NCBI GenBank assembly: GCA_037384885.1
Contig: JARRNO010000069.1
Location: 1-14,994 of the forward strand
Length of the DNA stretch: 14,994 nt
Origin: JARRNO01 sp037384885
Lineage (GTDB): Bacteria > Acidobacteriota > UBA4820 > DSQY01
Direction: 5' to 3'
Below are positions 1 through 7,495 of the stretch, in pieces (the stretch's first letter is position 1; every line of letters starts with the position of its first letter). A program made the translations under genes and the position numbers. The notes beneath the pieces are model-generated. The model was not told the origin of the DNA, did not search any database, and saw only the letters and a program-made list of their open reading frames with translations.

Positions 1-2036
1 ACGTTTTCCCGGCACGCGATCAGGTAGGCATCCTCACCGAGCAGCGAAAGATTCGCCCCCTGGAACACGGGGGACTTCGCCGAGAGGGAAAGCGCACCGC
101 CCGACGGAGCGGTGAGCGTGACCGAGGGGATCGCACCCGAGCCAGCCGGAGACTTGGAAGCGCCCCGCACGGCGGATTTTCGCGGCGGGGCCGGCGTCTT
201 TGCTCCGGAAGGGCCGGCGGCCGTGGAAACCATGAGCGAACTGAAGGCCGAGGCGTAGAGTCCCCGGCTCGAAAAGAGCGCAGGCACAGACGGATCGGCC
301 ACATCGGGAGTGGGAAGCGAGTACACCTTGATGGTGTAGTTTCCCGGGCGGTGATAGGTGTGCAGGATTCCCTCCTTCCCGCCCACCCACAGAGGGATGC
401 CGCTTGAACCCAGGGGCGGTGTATCCACACGAAGGGTTTCCACCGTGCCGTCGCCCCAGGAAATGTAGACGTTGCCGTACTCGATGCTTCCCGCAGAGCC
501 TCCCGAGGTCACGGTAACCGGGTAGGGATTGCGGGAAATGTCCACCTTACCCATAAGCGCGTAAGTGCAGGGTGCAAAACAGGCGGTCTGGCCGGTGCAG
601 CTCATGCAGTCCACCCGCAGCGCGCTCCCCTGCGCCGCCACCGCACAGTCCAGCATGCCTCGCGGCGGATCCGGAAAACGAAGCGGATAGGGGACGCTCG
701 TTTCGACGACTTGCTCTTCATGCGTTACGGGATGGATCCAGTACCCCTTCACCTCCCATGTCGCTTGCGCCTTCTTCGTAAATGTCATTCCGATCATGGA
801 AGAAAGCCCGGCCGTCTTGGCCAGGGACCCGGAAGCGGACATGTTCTTCAGCGCGGCCTGGGTGGTCAGGGGCTTCAGTGTCCCCACAGTGGAAACCTTC
901 AGGCCGCCGCTCCGCTTCGGCTTGCCCGGCGCTTCCTTTGAGGGAGCCGCGCCCCGCTTGTCCGGAGGCAGGCCCCGTTTCATGCCTGAAGCGGCCGCCA
1001 GGTCCCACCGGAAGAAGGGCAGCTTCTCGGGAGGCGGCATTTCTTTGAGAAGAGCCGTCGTCACCCTGTAGTAGGGTTTCGATCCGGGCCGCTCGATCTG
1101 GGCGAGGACCTTGCCGTCCTTGTCTTTGAACGTGATGATGTAGTGGTCTGCGATCCCCGGATTTTCCTCGTACCAGGTGAAAAGCATGTCCTTCTTCACC
1201 ATGGGTGGTTCGTTCTTATCGCGAAGCATCGTGAGCATGGGTTTTTCCGGAACGTTGGGCGCCATGAGAACGATCCGTCCCTCGGGCGGCTTGATTTCCG
1301 GAATTTTGAGTTTGACCTCGGCTTTCACCGGTTTGGCAGGCCGCATGACGGCCGCCGTTTTTACGATGATCCCGCCCGGCCCCTTGTTGCCGGCTCCCTG
1401 CAGGTTGGTCGCTTTGGCCAGGCGAACGCCGGCCGTTGCGGTGGGGGAGACGAGTACGGTCATCTGCGCACGCCTCGGTTCCAGCACGATGGGAGGGGTC
1501 AGGTTCTGGAGGTCAGCCCCGAAGTCGACTTTCATGCCTTGTTGAAAAGCTTCTCCGTAAAGGGTCAGGGTATAGGTCTTTCCGGGATCGAGCTGCTGTG
1601 GAGACACGCGCAGCACCCTGGGCGGGGCGGCCCGCTCTCGCGGGGCCGGCAGCACGATGAAGGCGCCGGGAACACGCACCGGGGCCCGCTGCATGGGTGA
1701 GATGACAAGAGTGAAGGCGCCCGGCCGGGCGTTCTTGGCCACCGCCACCCGGAAGGTGACGTAGTCGCCCCACTGAATGTTGGAGATCCGCAAACCCGGG
1801 GGTTGGAAGAAAATTTTCGCGCTCCGGTCGCGCGGCATGTTCACGGCCCGAACCGAGACCACGTCCCCCGGTCTGCCTTGGTTGGGCTGGAGAACCACGT
1901 TGGGGGGCGGCTGGGGCGCGAAAGAAGCCTGCGCAATCAAGCTCTCCGGCGCCGCGAGCAAGACGAGGACCAGCGCCGCCGGGAATAGAAGGCGGGGAAC
2001 CGTCGTCAAACGGCGAAAAATTGCAATCCTTTTCAT
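1..2036 (-). CDS. Exported multidomain surface protein with IPT-like, FN3-like and PKD-like segments (3' end cut by window)
   Basis: About 678 residues are visible, starting at the ATG at 2036-2034; the C-terminus lies beyond position 1. The ATG overlaps the stop of the upstream gene (ATGA), implying translational coupling. The N-terminus is a clear Sec signal peptide (basic MKRIAIFRR, hydrophobic core, AQA at about residue 37). An IPT/TIG-like domain lies at about residues 140-205 (VSPQQLDPGKTYTLTLYGEA, then FQQGMKVDFG) and resembles one in the upstream gene. An FN3-like segment follows at about 280-345 (LFTWYEENPGIADHYIITF). A basic, Ala/Pro/Lys-rich linker comes next, then a cysteine cluster at about 474-493 (DCMSC...ACFAPC), which could be disulfide-bonded or metal-binding. 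A PKD-like segment at about 523-572 shows WGDGTVETL and HTYHRPGNYTIKV. No enzymatic motif is visible. It probably acts at the cell surface or in the periplasm with the upstream barrel-like protein. No specific family is recognised, so the function is open. Confidence 0.8.
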   Translation of the reverse strand, partial: MKRIAIFRRLTTVPRLLFPAALVLVLLAAPESLIAQASFAPQPPPNVVLQPNQGRPGDVVSVRAVNMPRDRSAKIFFQPPGLRISNIQWGDYVTFRVAVAKNARPGAFTLVISPMQRAPVRVPGAFIVLPAPRERAAPPRVLRVSPQQLDPGKTYTLTLYGEAFQQGMKVDFGADLQNLTPPIVLEPRRAQMTVLVSPTATAGVRLAKATNLQGAGNKGPGGIIVKTAAVMRPAKPVKAEVKLKIPEIKPPEGRIVLMAPNVPEKPMLTMLRDKNEPPMVKKDMLFTWYEENPGIADHYIITFKDKDGKVLAQIERPGSKPYYRVTTALLKEMPPPEKLPFFRWDLAAASGMKRGLPPDKRGAAPSKEAPGKPKRSGGLKVSTVGTLKPLTTQAALKNMSASGSLAKTAGLSSMIGMTFTKKAQATWEVKGYWIHPVTHEEQVVETSVPYPLRFPDPPRGMLDCAVAAQGSALRVDCMSCTGQTACFAPCTYALMGKVDISRNPYPVTVTSGGSAGSIEYGNVYISWGDGTVETLRVDTPPLGSSGIPLWVGGKEGILHTYHRPGNYTIKVYSLPTPDVADPSVPALFSSRGLYASAFSSLMVSTAAGPSGAKTPAPPRKSAVRGASKSPAGSGAIPSVTLTAPSGGALSLSAKSPVFQGANLSLLGEDAYLIACREN

Positions 2037-4745
2037 AATCCTATCCCCCCGTTTGAAGGCGAGCCCGGCATGGGCGGAGAGGACATGGATCCCACGCCCG
2101 GCCCGGGTCCCGCATACGCCTGGTTAAGGCCGCCGCGGCCGCCGCCCCACCGCAGTGCGATGTTGAAGAAGTAACGGGTTTCGTGCGGAATCGGCGCCAG
2201 AGCCAGCGTGTCCTTTCCGCGGTTCCATTCCGCGGTGCCCTGAAAGGCCATCAGCGAATTCAGCCACGCAGGATTCCACTGAAGGGTAAGCTGATACTGT
2301 TCAATCCGATTGTCTGCCGTGCCCGCGTCGTTATAGGTCCGGGTGTAGGAAAGGCGCGGCATCACTGTAATGTGCGCCTTCTGGATGGTCCAGAAGGGAG
2401 CAAGCGACAAGACGCCGAGATCCGTCGTCCCCGTCCCCGACGGTCCCTTGGTTTTCGTGTAGGATCCCGTGGCCGCCAGTCCGAAAGAGGCGCCGATGTT
2501 TCCGCCAAGATTGAGGACGAGCGAATCCATGTCCAGTTTCGTGGTCGGATTCAGGTCGTCGCGGACCCTCTGTCCGGTGTAGGTCTGCCCGAAGGTCAGT
2601 TTACCCAGTTGCTCAGTGAAGCCCAGCGTGGCGCCGTAGACCTTGCTTTTCACGCCGGCAAATCCCGTGCCGGGATCGGCGCCGCCCTTTCGCCACTCGC
2701 CGTTCAACTGGAGAGTGGCGGTTCCGGCCGTACCCATCATGTAGGTGAAGGAGAGAGTCCCCAGTTGCTGCTTGGTCTTTTCGGCCGTCAGGGACGTTCC
2801 CACACCATCTTCCGCGAACTGGTAAAAGACGGAGGTTGAGAGCGATCCGAAGGTACGGGAAAGCGTGAGATCCGCGCCCGTCCTGTCGGGGACGCCTCCC
2901 TGCGTGTCCCAGGCGGTATCCGTTGCCTTCATAGGAAGGCAGGCCGTCGGGCTCCACGCGGCTTCTGGCCGCTTCGAGCTGGACGCCGAAAGCAGGAACG
3001 ATGTCGAACCGCCCCAGGACTCCAAGGACCCTGCCCTTGCCCCCCGGTACGTATGCGGAGGAATCCTGGCTCGTCCAAAGCCCCATCAACCTGAGCTTGA
3101 ATCGGTCTCCGGGAAGCGGAAGCGAGTAGGCCGCCGCGCGCACCTTGAGGTTCGCGGCTCCGGAACCCGAACCCAGAGCCGGTATGGTGTCGTCGTACGA
3201 GGCGTAGCCGCCGAAACCGCCGAAGGGGGTTTCCGTCTTCACCTCCACCCCGCCCCGCGTCAGCCCGCCCGAGACGAGCTGGGAGTCGCCGAGAATATCC
3301 ACAGCCCCGTAACCGAGTTGGCCTTCCACCCCCCACTTGCCCTTCCGCCGGCCGCCGGTGAAAAGCCAATTGCGGCTTTCGTTGACCGTCAGATTCGGAT
3401 CCTGGAAATCGTGCCGGAAGGCGCCGTCGGCCGTCTCGCGGAGGAACCATCCGTCGCGTCCCGTGTCCGCCTGCGAGGAGAGCGTGGCTCGGAACGTGTC
3501 CGCCTGATCCGGCCGGCTGCCTGAAATCACGTTGAATTCTCCACCCACCTGTGCCGTCCAGCCGCCCGGCTCCTGGGCGGGCTCTCCGCCCTGAGCAGGC
3601 TGCTGCTGCATGAACGCCCGAGCCGACATGACCCCCCCGGGACTCCCGGCTTCGGGCCCGGGAGGATAAGAGCCTGACGCGGTCTGGGCGCCCAGGCTGA
3701 TCTTCCGCCACGGTGCGGACGATCCGGGCACGTCGCCCGGGAAGAGCGGGCGGACCGTCCAGTAAAGGGTCCCTCTTCCCAGGGTCTTGAGCTCCGTGGC
3801 CGTCGGCGTCCAGACCGCCGCCGCAGTCTTGAAGACTCTCCTGGGAACGGGATCGCCGCTTCCCTGGAACAAAACCTGGTACGCCGCGGCGCCGGGGACC
3901 ACCGTCCAGCGAAATTCCGGGGCTTTCTCCGCAACGACGGTTTCCGCGGCAGGCGTGACCAGCTGGAAGAGGGTCCGGCTTTCGGGAATGCCGATCAGAC
4001 GGACCGGGCCGGACGTAAACTGCTGCGGACTCAGGATCTTGATCTGCAGGTCATGCGTTCCCGCATAGGTAAAGGGAACGGGGATCCGTGCCTGCACGCT
4101 CACCGGAGCGCCGCCGGAAACGATGACGGAGAATTGTTCGAAGGGAACGCCGTCCAGGGTGAAAACGCCGATCACCACCCCTGAGCCCGTCGTAGCCAAC
4201 AGCCCCCGTGCGAAGAGGGGTTTGTCAGGTGCGAGGAGCGTCCCAGGCTGCGGAAAGACCACGGCGGCGTCCCTCACGGACAGCGGCGCCGCCAGCCCCC
4301 CGGGCGACCGGATGAACAGGGGGGGCGTGTACTGCTGGAATGTTGTAAAGTCCCTTGAAATGACATCGAGACGGACCGGCCCGGGCGCCGCTCCCGGCAG
4401 GATGCGAAGCCTTGCACGCGCCAGCGTGGCCGAAAGGGCCTGGACGTACTCGACCACCACCGACGGGCTGCCGGTTCTCAGCTGCATGCCGGGCGCGAAG
4501 CCCGCGCCGAAGAGCATGATGTCCAGGCCTTCTGTCCCGGGAACGGCGCTGTTCGGCGTAACCTGGGTCAGGTGCACCGGCAAGAGCGAGGGCGGCGCCG
4601 CCTGGGCAGAAACTTGAATGGGCTGGCAAAAGAGAAGAATGAAGAGAACGAAAGGAACTGTGAGGAATAGAGACGGATAAGGAAACCACTTTACCCGGGC
4701 CTCGCAGCTACCGCGCACGGCCCGGCCGAAAATTCGCTCCACCAT
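2033..4745 (-). CDS. Exported protein with IPT-like and FN3-like domains and a putative outer-membrane beta-barrel; frameshifted near 2909
   Basis: The start is the ATG at 4745-4743, preceded by a strong GGGGGAGGGG ribosome site; the open frame continues upstream to 4940 but that part is not needed. Removing one base gives 903 residues. There is a long signal peptide (ends QVSAQA, about residue 49). An IPT/TIG-like domain follows at about 57-150 (VTPNSAVPGTEGLDIMLFGA). An FN3-like domain is at about 255-345 (FRWTVVPGAAAYQVLFQGS, then YWTVRPLFPG). After a Pro/Gln/Gly-rich linker at about 350-395, a long region of alternating polar/hydrophobic strands rich in Gly, Thr and aromatics runs to about 875 and resembles an outer-membrane barrel. 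A Gly/Pro-rich tail ends it. Frame 1 carries barrel-like sequence to GNGYRLG, then turns Arg-rich and out of character. The barrel resumes in the next frame at DTQGGVPDRTGADLTLS. An extra C in the CCC run at 2908-2910 explains this. It is either a sequencing error or a real lesion. Domain calls are by eye. Confidence 0.7.
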
Positions 4746-4760
4746 GAACCCCTCCCCCGG

Positions 4761-4779
4761 GTCCGGCCTTGAGCCGGAC
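4761..4779 (-). other. Hairpin in the 5' leader of the envelope gene pair
   Basis: GTCCGGC (4761-4767) and GCCGGAC (4773-4779) form a perfect 7-bp stem with a 5-base loop. It sits about 16 bases upstream of the start at 4745 and just upstream of its G-rich ribosome site, so it would be in the leader of the minus-strand transcript. It could tune translation; there is no U tract, so it is not an obvious terminator. Confidence 0.4.
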
Positions 4780-4893
4780 TCTTCAATTCCCTGATTTACC
4801 CGGCCCCTACCCCAACTCCGGAACCGGTATCCGGCAGAATCCCCGTCTTCGTGGAGTCTGCGGGCCTGCAGAGGCGTTCTTTCACCCATGCGA

Positions 4894-4910
4894 GGGCCTG
4901 CCGCAGGCCC
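4894..4910. other. Strong GC hairpin in the divergent region
   Basis: GGGCCTG (4894-4900) pairs perfectly with CAGGCCC (4904-4910) across a 3-base CCG turn. It lies just upstream of the candidate plus-strand -35 box. It could be a protein-binding palindrome or a boundary hairpin between the two divergent units. No run of T follows on either strand. A related GGGCCTGCAG stretch occurs at 4862-4871. Confidence 0.4.
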
Positions 4911-4914
4911 CTGC

Positions 4915-4943
4915 TTGAGCCTGAGGCGCGCGGGTGTCACAAT
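4915..4943 (+). promoter_or_regulatory. Candidate sigma70-type promoter of the hydratase/lyase operon
   Basis: TTGAGC (4915-4920) and CACAAT (4938-4943) are separated by exactly 17 bases. Each matches the TTGACA/TATAAT consensus at four of six positions. The box pair lies about 40 bases upstream of the HD-protein start, in an otherwise very GC-rich region. The match is modest and the organism's sigma consensus is unknown. Confidence 0.35.
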
Positions 4944-4953
4944 TTAACTGCCT

Positions 4954-4967
4954 GGGGATTCATCCCC
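4954..4967 (+). other. Leader hairpin just before the HD-protein ribosome site
   Basis: GGGGAT (4954-4959) and ATCCCC (4962-4967) form a perfect short stem, followed by TTTGTTG and then the GAGGAGG ribosome site of the gene starting at 4985. It would be in the operon leader. It is short, and its role (leader stability or attenuation) is only a guess. Confidence 0.3.
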
Positions 4968-4984
4968 TTTGTTGAGGAGGCAAA

Positions 4985-5557
4985 ATGACCAAATCGGAAA
5001 TCAGTGACATGCTTCAGCCGTGGATCGGCCGCATCGAGGACGAAGCGCTTCGGGATAAGGTGTTGGACGTCTACAAGGGTGCGCTCGACAAAAGCGGCTA
5101 TCAAACGGCCGAAGATCTCTATAAGATGCCTTTCACCGTCCTGACGGACACACACGGCGTCAGCTTCATGGAACACACCCTGGCCGTGACCGCGGGGGCC
5201 GTGGGAATTGCACAAGGGCAGACGACTTACTACAGGCAGATGCCCTATCAGATCGACATGGACCGCCTGATCGCCGGAGGACTGCTGCACGATGTGGGAA
5301 AGATCCTGGAGATCGAGCCGGACGGCAAGGGCGGTTATCGGAAGAGCCGCAGCGGGATGTGCATGCGCCACCCGATCTCCGGCGTGGCCCTGGCTTACCA
5401 GGCGGGACTGCCTGAAGAACTCCTCAACTGCATCGGGTGCCACGCCCGGGAGGGGGAAGGCCGGCCGAAGGTCGTGGAAACCATCATTATCCACAAGGCG
5501 GACTTCGCCACTTTCGAACCGCTTTTAAGCTGGGACCGCGGGCTTCTAATTCCTTGA
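4985..5557 (+). CDS. HD-domain metal-dependent phosphohydrolase-like protein
   Basis: This 190-residue protein is led by a GAGGAGG ribosome site four bases before the ATG. It carries the metal-ligand pattern of the HD superfamily in order: H64 (MEHTLAVTAG), H102-D103 (LLHDVGKILEIE), H129 (MRHPISG), H153 (IGCHAREGEG) and D173 (HKADFATFEP). Extra histidines beyond the basic HD pair suggest a dinuclear site. No signal peptide or membrane segment is seen, so it is cytoplasmic. The HD family hydrolyses phosphate esters, often of nucleotides or signalling molecules; the substrate here is unknown. It is the first gene of the operon and ends only 21 bases before the fused hydratase, so it is co-transcribed with it. 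A regulatory, repair or metabolite-clearing role for the downstream pathway is inference. The HD-fold assignment is firm, the function is not. Confidence 0.85.
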   Translation: MTKSEISDMLQPWIGRIEDEALRDKVLDVYKGALDKSGYQTAEDLYKMPFTVLTDTHGVSFMEHTLAVTAGAVGIAQGQTTYYRQMPYQIDMDRLIAGGLLHDVGKILEIEPDGKGGYRKSRSGMCMRHPISGVALAYQAGLPEELLNCIGCHAREGEGRPKVVETIIIHKADFATFEPLLSWDRGLLIP

Positions 5558-5578
5558 AGCCGCGGCGAAAGGGGTATC

Positions 5579-7399
5579 ATGGGCCAGACCATCGCTGAAA
5601 AAATTCTCGCCGCTCACGGGGACCGGGAGATGGTTCGTCCCGGCGATATCTTGGACGTGTTCGTGGACAGCCGCGTCGCCCGCGACTTCGGCGGCGCCAA
5701 CGTCGTAAAGAACCTCGAAGAACACGGCCTCTCCATCGCCGATCCTTCACGCACCTTCTTCACCTTCGACTGCAACCCCACGGGGTCCGACCAGAACTAC
5801 GCCGCCAACCAGCAGCGATGCCGTTTGTTCGCCGCCAGGTGCGGCATCAAGGTCTTCGATATCGACCGGGGCATCGGGACGCACCTGGCCGTTGAAAACG
5901 GACTCGCCTGGCCGGGCTCCACCTTCGTGTCCACCGATTCCCATGCCAACATCCTGGGCGCCGTCGGCGCCTTCGGGCAGGGCATGGGAGACCAGGATAT
6001 CGCCGCCGCCTGGGCCCACGGGAAAATCTGGTTCAAGGTGCCGCCCACGGTGCGCATCGTTCTCGAAGGCACGCCGTCGCCCTCGGCCCGCCCCAAGGAC
6101 GTGGTGCTGCGGCTGCTCAAACACTTCGGCGCCAACGGGCTTTTAGGGTGCGCCGCCGAACTTTACGGTCCCTATGTGGACTCCCTGGATTTGGCCGGAC
6201 GGATCACGATGGCGAGCCTCGCCACCGAAATGGGCGCGATCATTCTGCTTTTTCCCCCGAGCCAAGAGGTCATCGAGCATTGCCGTAAAACAACCGGCCG
6301 GACCGGCTGGGCGCCCGTCTTTGCGGACGCGGACGCCGCCTACGAGCGCGAGGAAAGCGTGGATGTGGAGGGACTCGGGCCCATGGTCGCCCGGCCGGGC
6401 CATCCCGAGGATGTGGTTTCCCTGGACGAGGTCCGGGGCCGCAGAATCCACTCGGTCTTCATCGGCTCGTGCACCAACGGCACCTACGAAGACCTGGCCG
6501 AAGCGGCGACGGTGCTCGAGGGAAAGCACAAGGCCGATGGGGTGGTTCTCAAGATCGTGCCTTCCACGGACCGGGCCTGGCGCCGCGCGATGGAAAGCGG
6601 GCTGTTCGAAACCCTCAAGGCGGCGGGCGCCCTCATCTCCAACGCCGGTTGCGGCGGCTGTGCGGCAGGCCAAGTGGGGCAAAACGGTCCCGGGGAAGTC
6701 ACCGTCTCCACCGGCAACCGCAACTTCGCCGGCAAGCAGGGGAAGGGAGAAGTCTATCTCGCCTCCCCGGCGGTGGCCGCGGCATCGGCCGTAGCCGGAT
6801 TTCTGACGGACCCTGACCATCTCGATCCCTCTCTGGCGAAACCGGAAGAGACCGCAGAGACCGCTCCGAAAGCGGCTGCCTCCCCGGCCGTTCCAGCCGG
6901 TGCCGCCCCCGAGAAGCCGCTGGTTTTGCACGGGCGCGTGTGGATCATCCCCAAAGACAACATCGATACGGACATGATCTTTCACAACCGCCACCTGGCG
7001 GTGACAGAGCTTTCGGAAATGGGCCGTTTCGCCTTCGGCAACCTGGAAGGATGGGAAGATTTCCCCCAAAAGACAAAGCCGGGAGACATCGTCGTCACGG
7101 GCGCCAATTTCGGCGCCGGATCCAGCCGCCAGCAGGCCGTCGACTGCTTCAAGGCCCTGAACCTCGGCGCGATCGTCGCCCGGTCCTTCGGCGCCATCTA
7201 CGAGCGCAACGCCATCAACGCCGGCCTGCCCATCGTGCAGAGCGACCTTATCGAAGCCGGCCTTTCAGACGGCGAGGAAATCACGCTGGACCTGCTCAAG
7301 GGTGAAATCATCCGCAAAAAGAACGGCGACCGGATCGCGGCGCGCCCCTGGCCCCAAGTCCAGGCGTCGGCTTACGGCCGCGGCGGTCTTTTGGGATAA
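5579..7399 (+). CDS. Fused large+small subunit hydro-lyase of the aconitase/isopropylmalate dehydratase superfamily
   Basis: This 606-residue protein has a LeuC-like part at 1 to about 415, a low-complexity Ala/Pro/Glu linker at about 421-446, and a LeuD-like swivel domain from about 448 to the end. The three [4Fe-4S] ligands are visible: C298 (GSCTNG), then C358 and C361 (NAGCGGCAAG). The catalytic-face D120-S121-H122 is present but followed by Ala-Asn (TDSHAN), where the neighbouring large subunit has SDSHTC. The swivel domain has the substrate-binding serine loop as GAGSSRQQ (S515, S516, R517), with Gln replacing the usual Glu. The family dehydrates and rehydrates 2- or 3-hydroxy-acids such as citrate, homocitrate, isopropylmalate or dimethylmalate. 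These departures argue against a plain housekeeping aconitase. The ribosome site is GAAAGGGG. It is 21 bases after the HD gene and 96 bases before a second, separately encoded family member. Substrate unproven; citrate/aconitate-type or a methylated analogue is likely. Confidence 0.85.
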   Translation: MGQTIAEKILAAHGDREMVRPGDILDVFVDSRVARDFGGANVVKNLEEHGLSIADPSRTFFTFDCNPTGSDQNYAANQQRCRLFAARCGIKVFDIDRGIGTHLAVENGLAWPGSTFVSTDSHANILGAVGAFGQGMGDQDIAAAWAHGKIWFKVPPTVRIVLEGTPSPSARPKDVVLRLLKHFGANGLLGCAAELYGPYVDSLDLAGRITMASLATEMGAIILLFPPSQEVIEHCRKTTGRTGWAPVFADADAAYEREESVDVEGLGPMVARPGHPEDVVSLDEVRGRRIHSVFIGSCTNGTYEDLAEAATVLEGKHKADGVVLKIVPSTDRAWRRAMESGLFETLKAAGALISNAGCGGCAAGQVGQNGPGEVTVSTGNRNFAGKQGKGEVYLASPAVAAASAVAGFLTDPDHLDPSLAKPEETAETAPKAAASPAVPAGAAPEKPLVLHGRVWIIPKDNIDTDMIFHNRHLAVTELSEMGRFAFGNLEGWEDFPQKTKPGDIVVTGANFGAGSSRQQAVDCFKALNLGAIVARSFGAIYERNAINAGLPIVQSDLIEAGLSDGEEITLDLLKGEIIRKKNGDRIAARPWPQVQASAYGRGGLLG

Positions 7400-7406
7400 G
7401 AACAAA

Positions 7407-7471
7407 CAGGGAGGACGGGAGTAAAGAAGATTTTTATTATCAAGGAGAACCTCCAATCCTCCCTTCCTCTG
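7407..7471 (+). repeat. Intergenic inverted-repeat element, copy A (empty form)
   Basis: This starts 8 bases after the stop of the fused hydratase. The purine arm CAGGGAGGACGGGAG (7407-7421) faces a pyrimidine arm at 7451-7471 containing CTCC, TCCTCCC and CTCTG. GGGAGGA (7409-7415) pairs with TCCTCCC (7457-7463), and GGAG (7418-7421) pairs with CTCC (7451-7454), with a 2x2 mismatch between. The AT-rich loop is about 30 bases. It is related to the elements at 8757, 9757 and 11061. The pyrimidine arm's sequence (ATCCTCCCTTCCTC) is closest to the complement of the left arm of the gene-bearing copy. No terminator-type U tract follows. Confidence 0.7.
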
Positions 7472-7495
7472 CATAAATGATGATTGAGGTAAACG

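Larger units (their letters stand above)
4746..4984. promoter_or_regulatory. Divergent intergenic control region
   Basis: This 239-base space separates the minus-strand envelope gene pair from the plus-strand metabolic operon, so it must hold promoters for both directions unless transcription enters from outside. It contains no convincing gene. It holds three compact perfect hairpins (listed separately) and one plausible sigma70-type promoter for the plus strand. No recognisable operator for a named regulator and no riboswitch was identified. Confidence 0.55.

Noticed and set aside
2613..2907. C-terminal extension of the barrel protein in its original frame
   Set aside because: After the frameshift the translation turns Arg/Gly/His-rich and loses strand pattern, while the neighbouring frame resumes barrel-like sequence.
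4746..4940. Upstream extension of the envelope gene to the ATG at 4940
   Set aside because: The ATG at 4745 has a strong ribosome site directly followed by a signal peptide; the extension would bury the signal peptide behind 65 charged residues.
6143..7069. Long open frame on the minus strand opposite the fused hydratase
   Set aside because: It is antisense to a gene with clear family motifs. The translation has no recognisable domain and reflects high-GC third-position bias.
7400..7495. Intrinsic terminator between the two hydratase genes
   Set aside because: The paired arms are not followed by a T tract, and the same structure recurs in every spacer of an evidently continuous operon.
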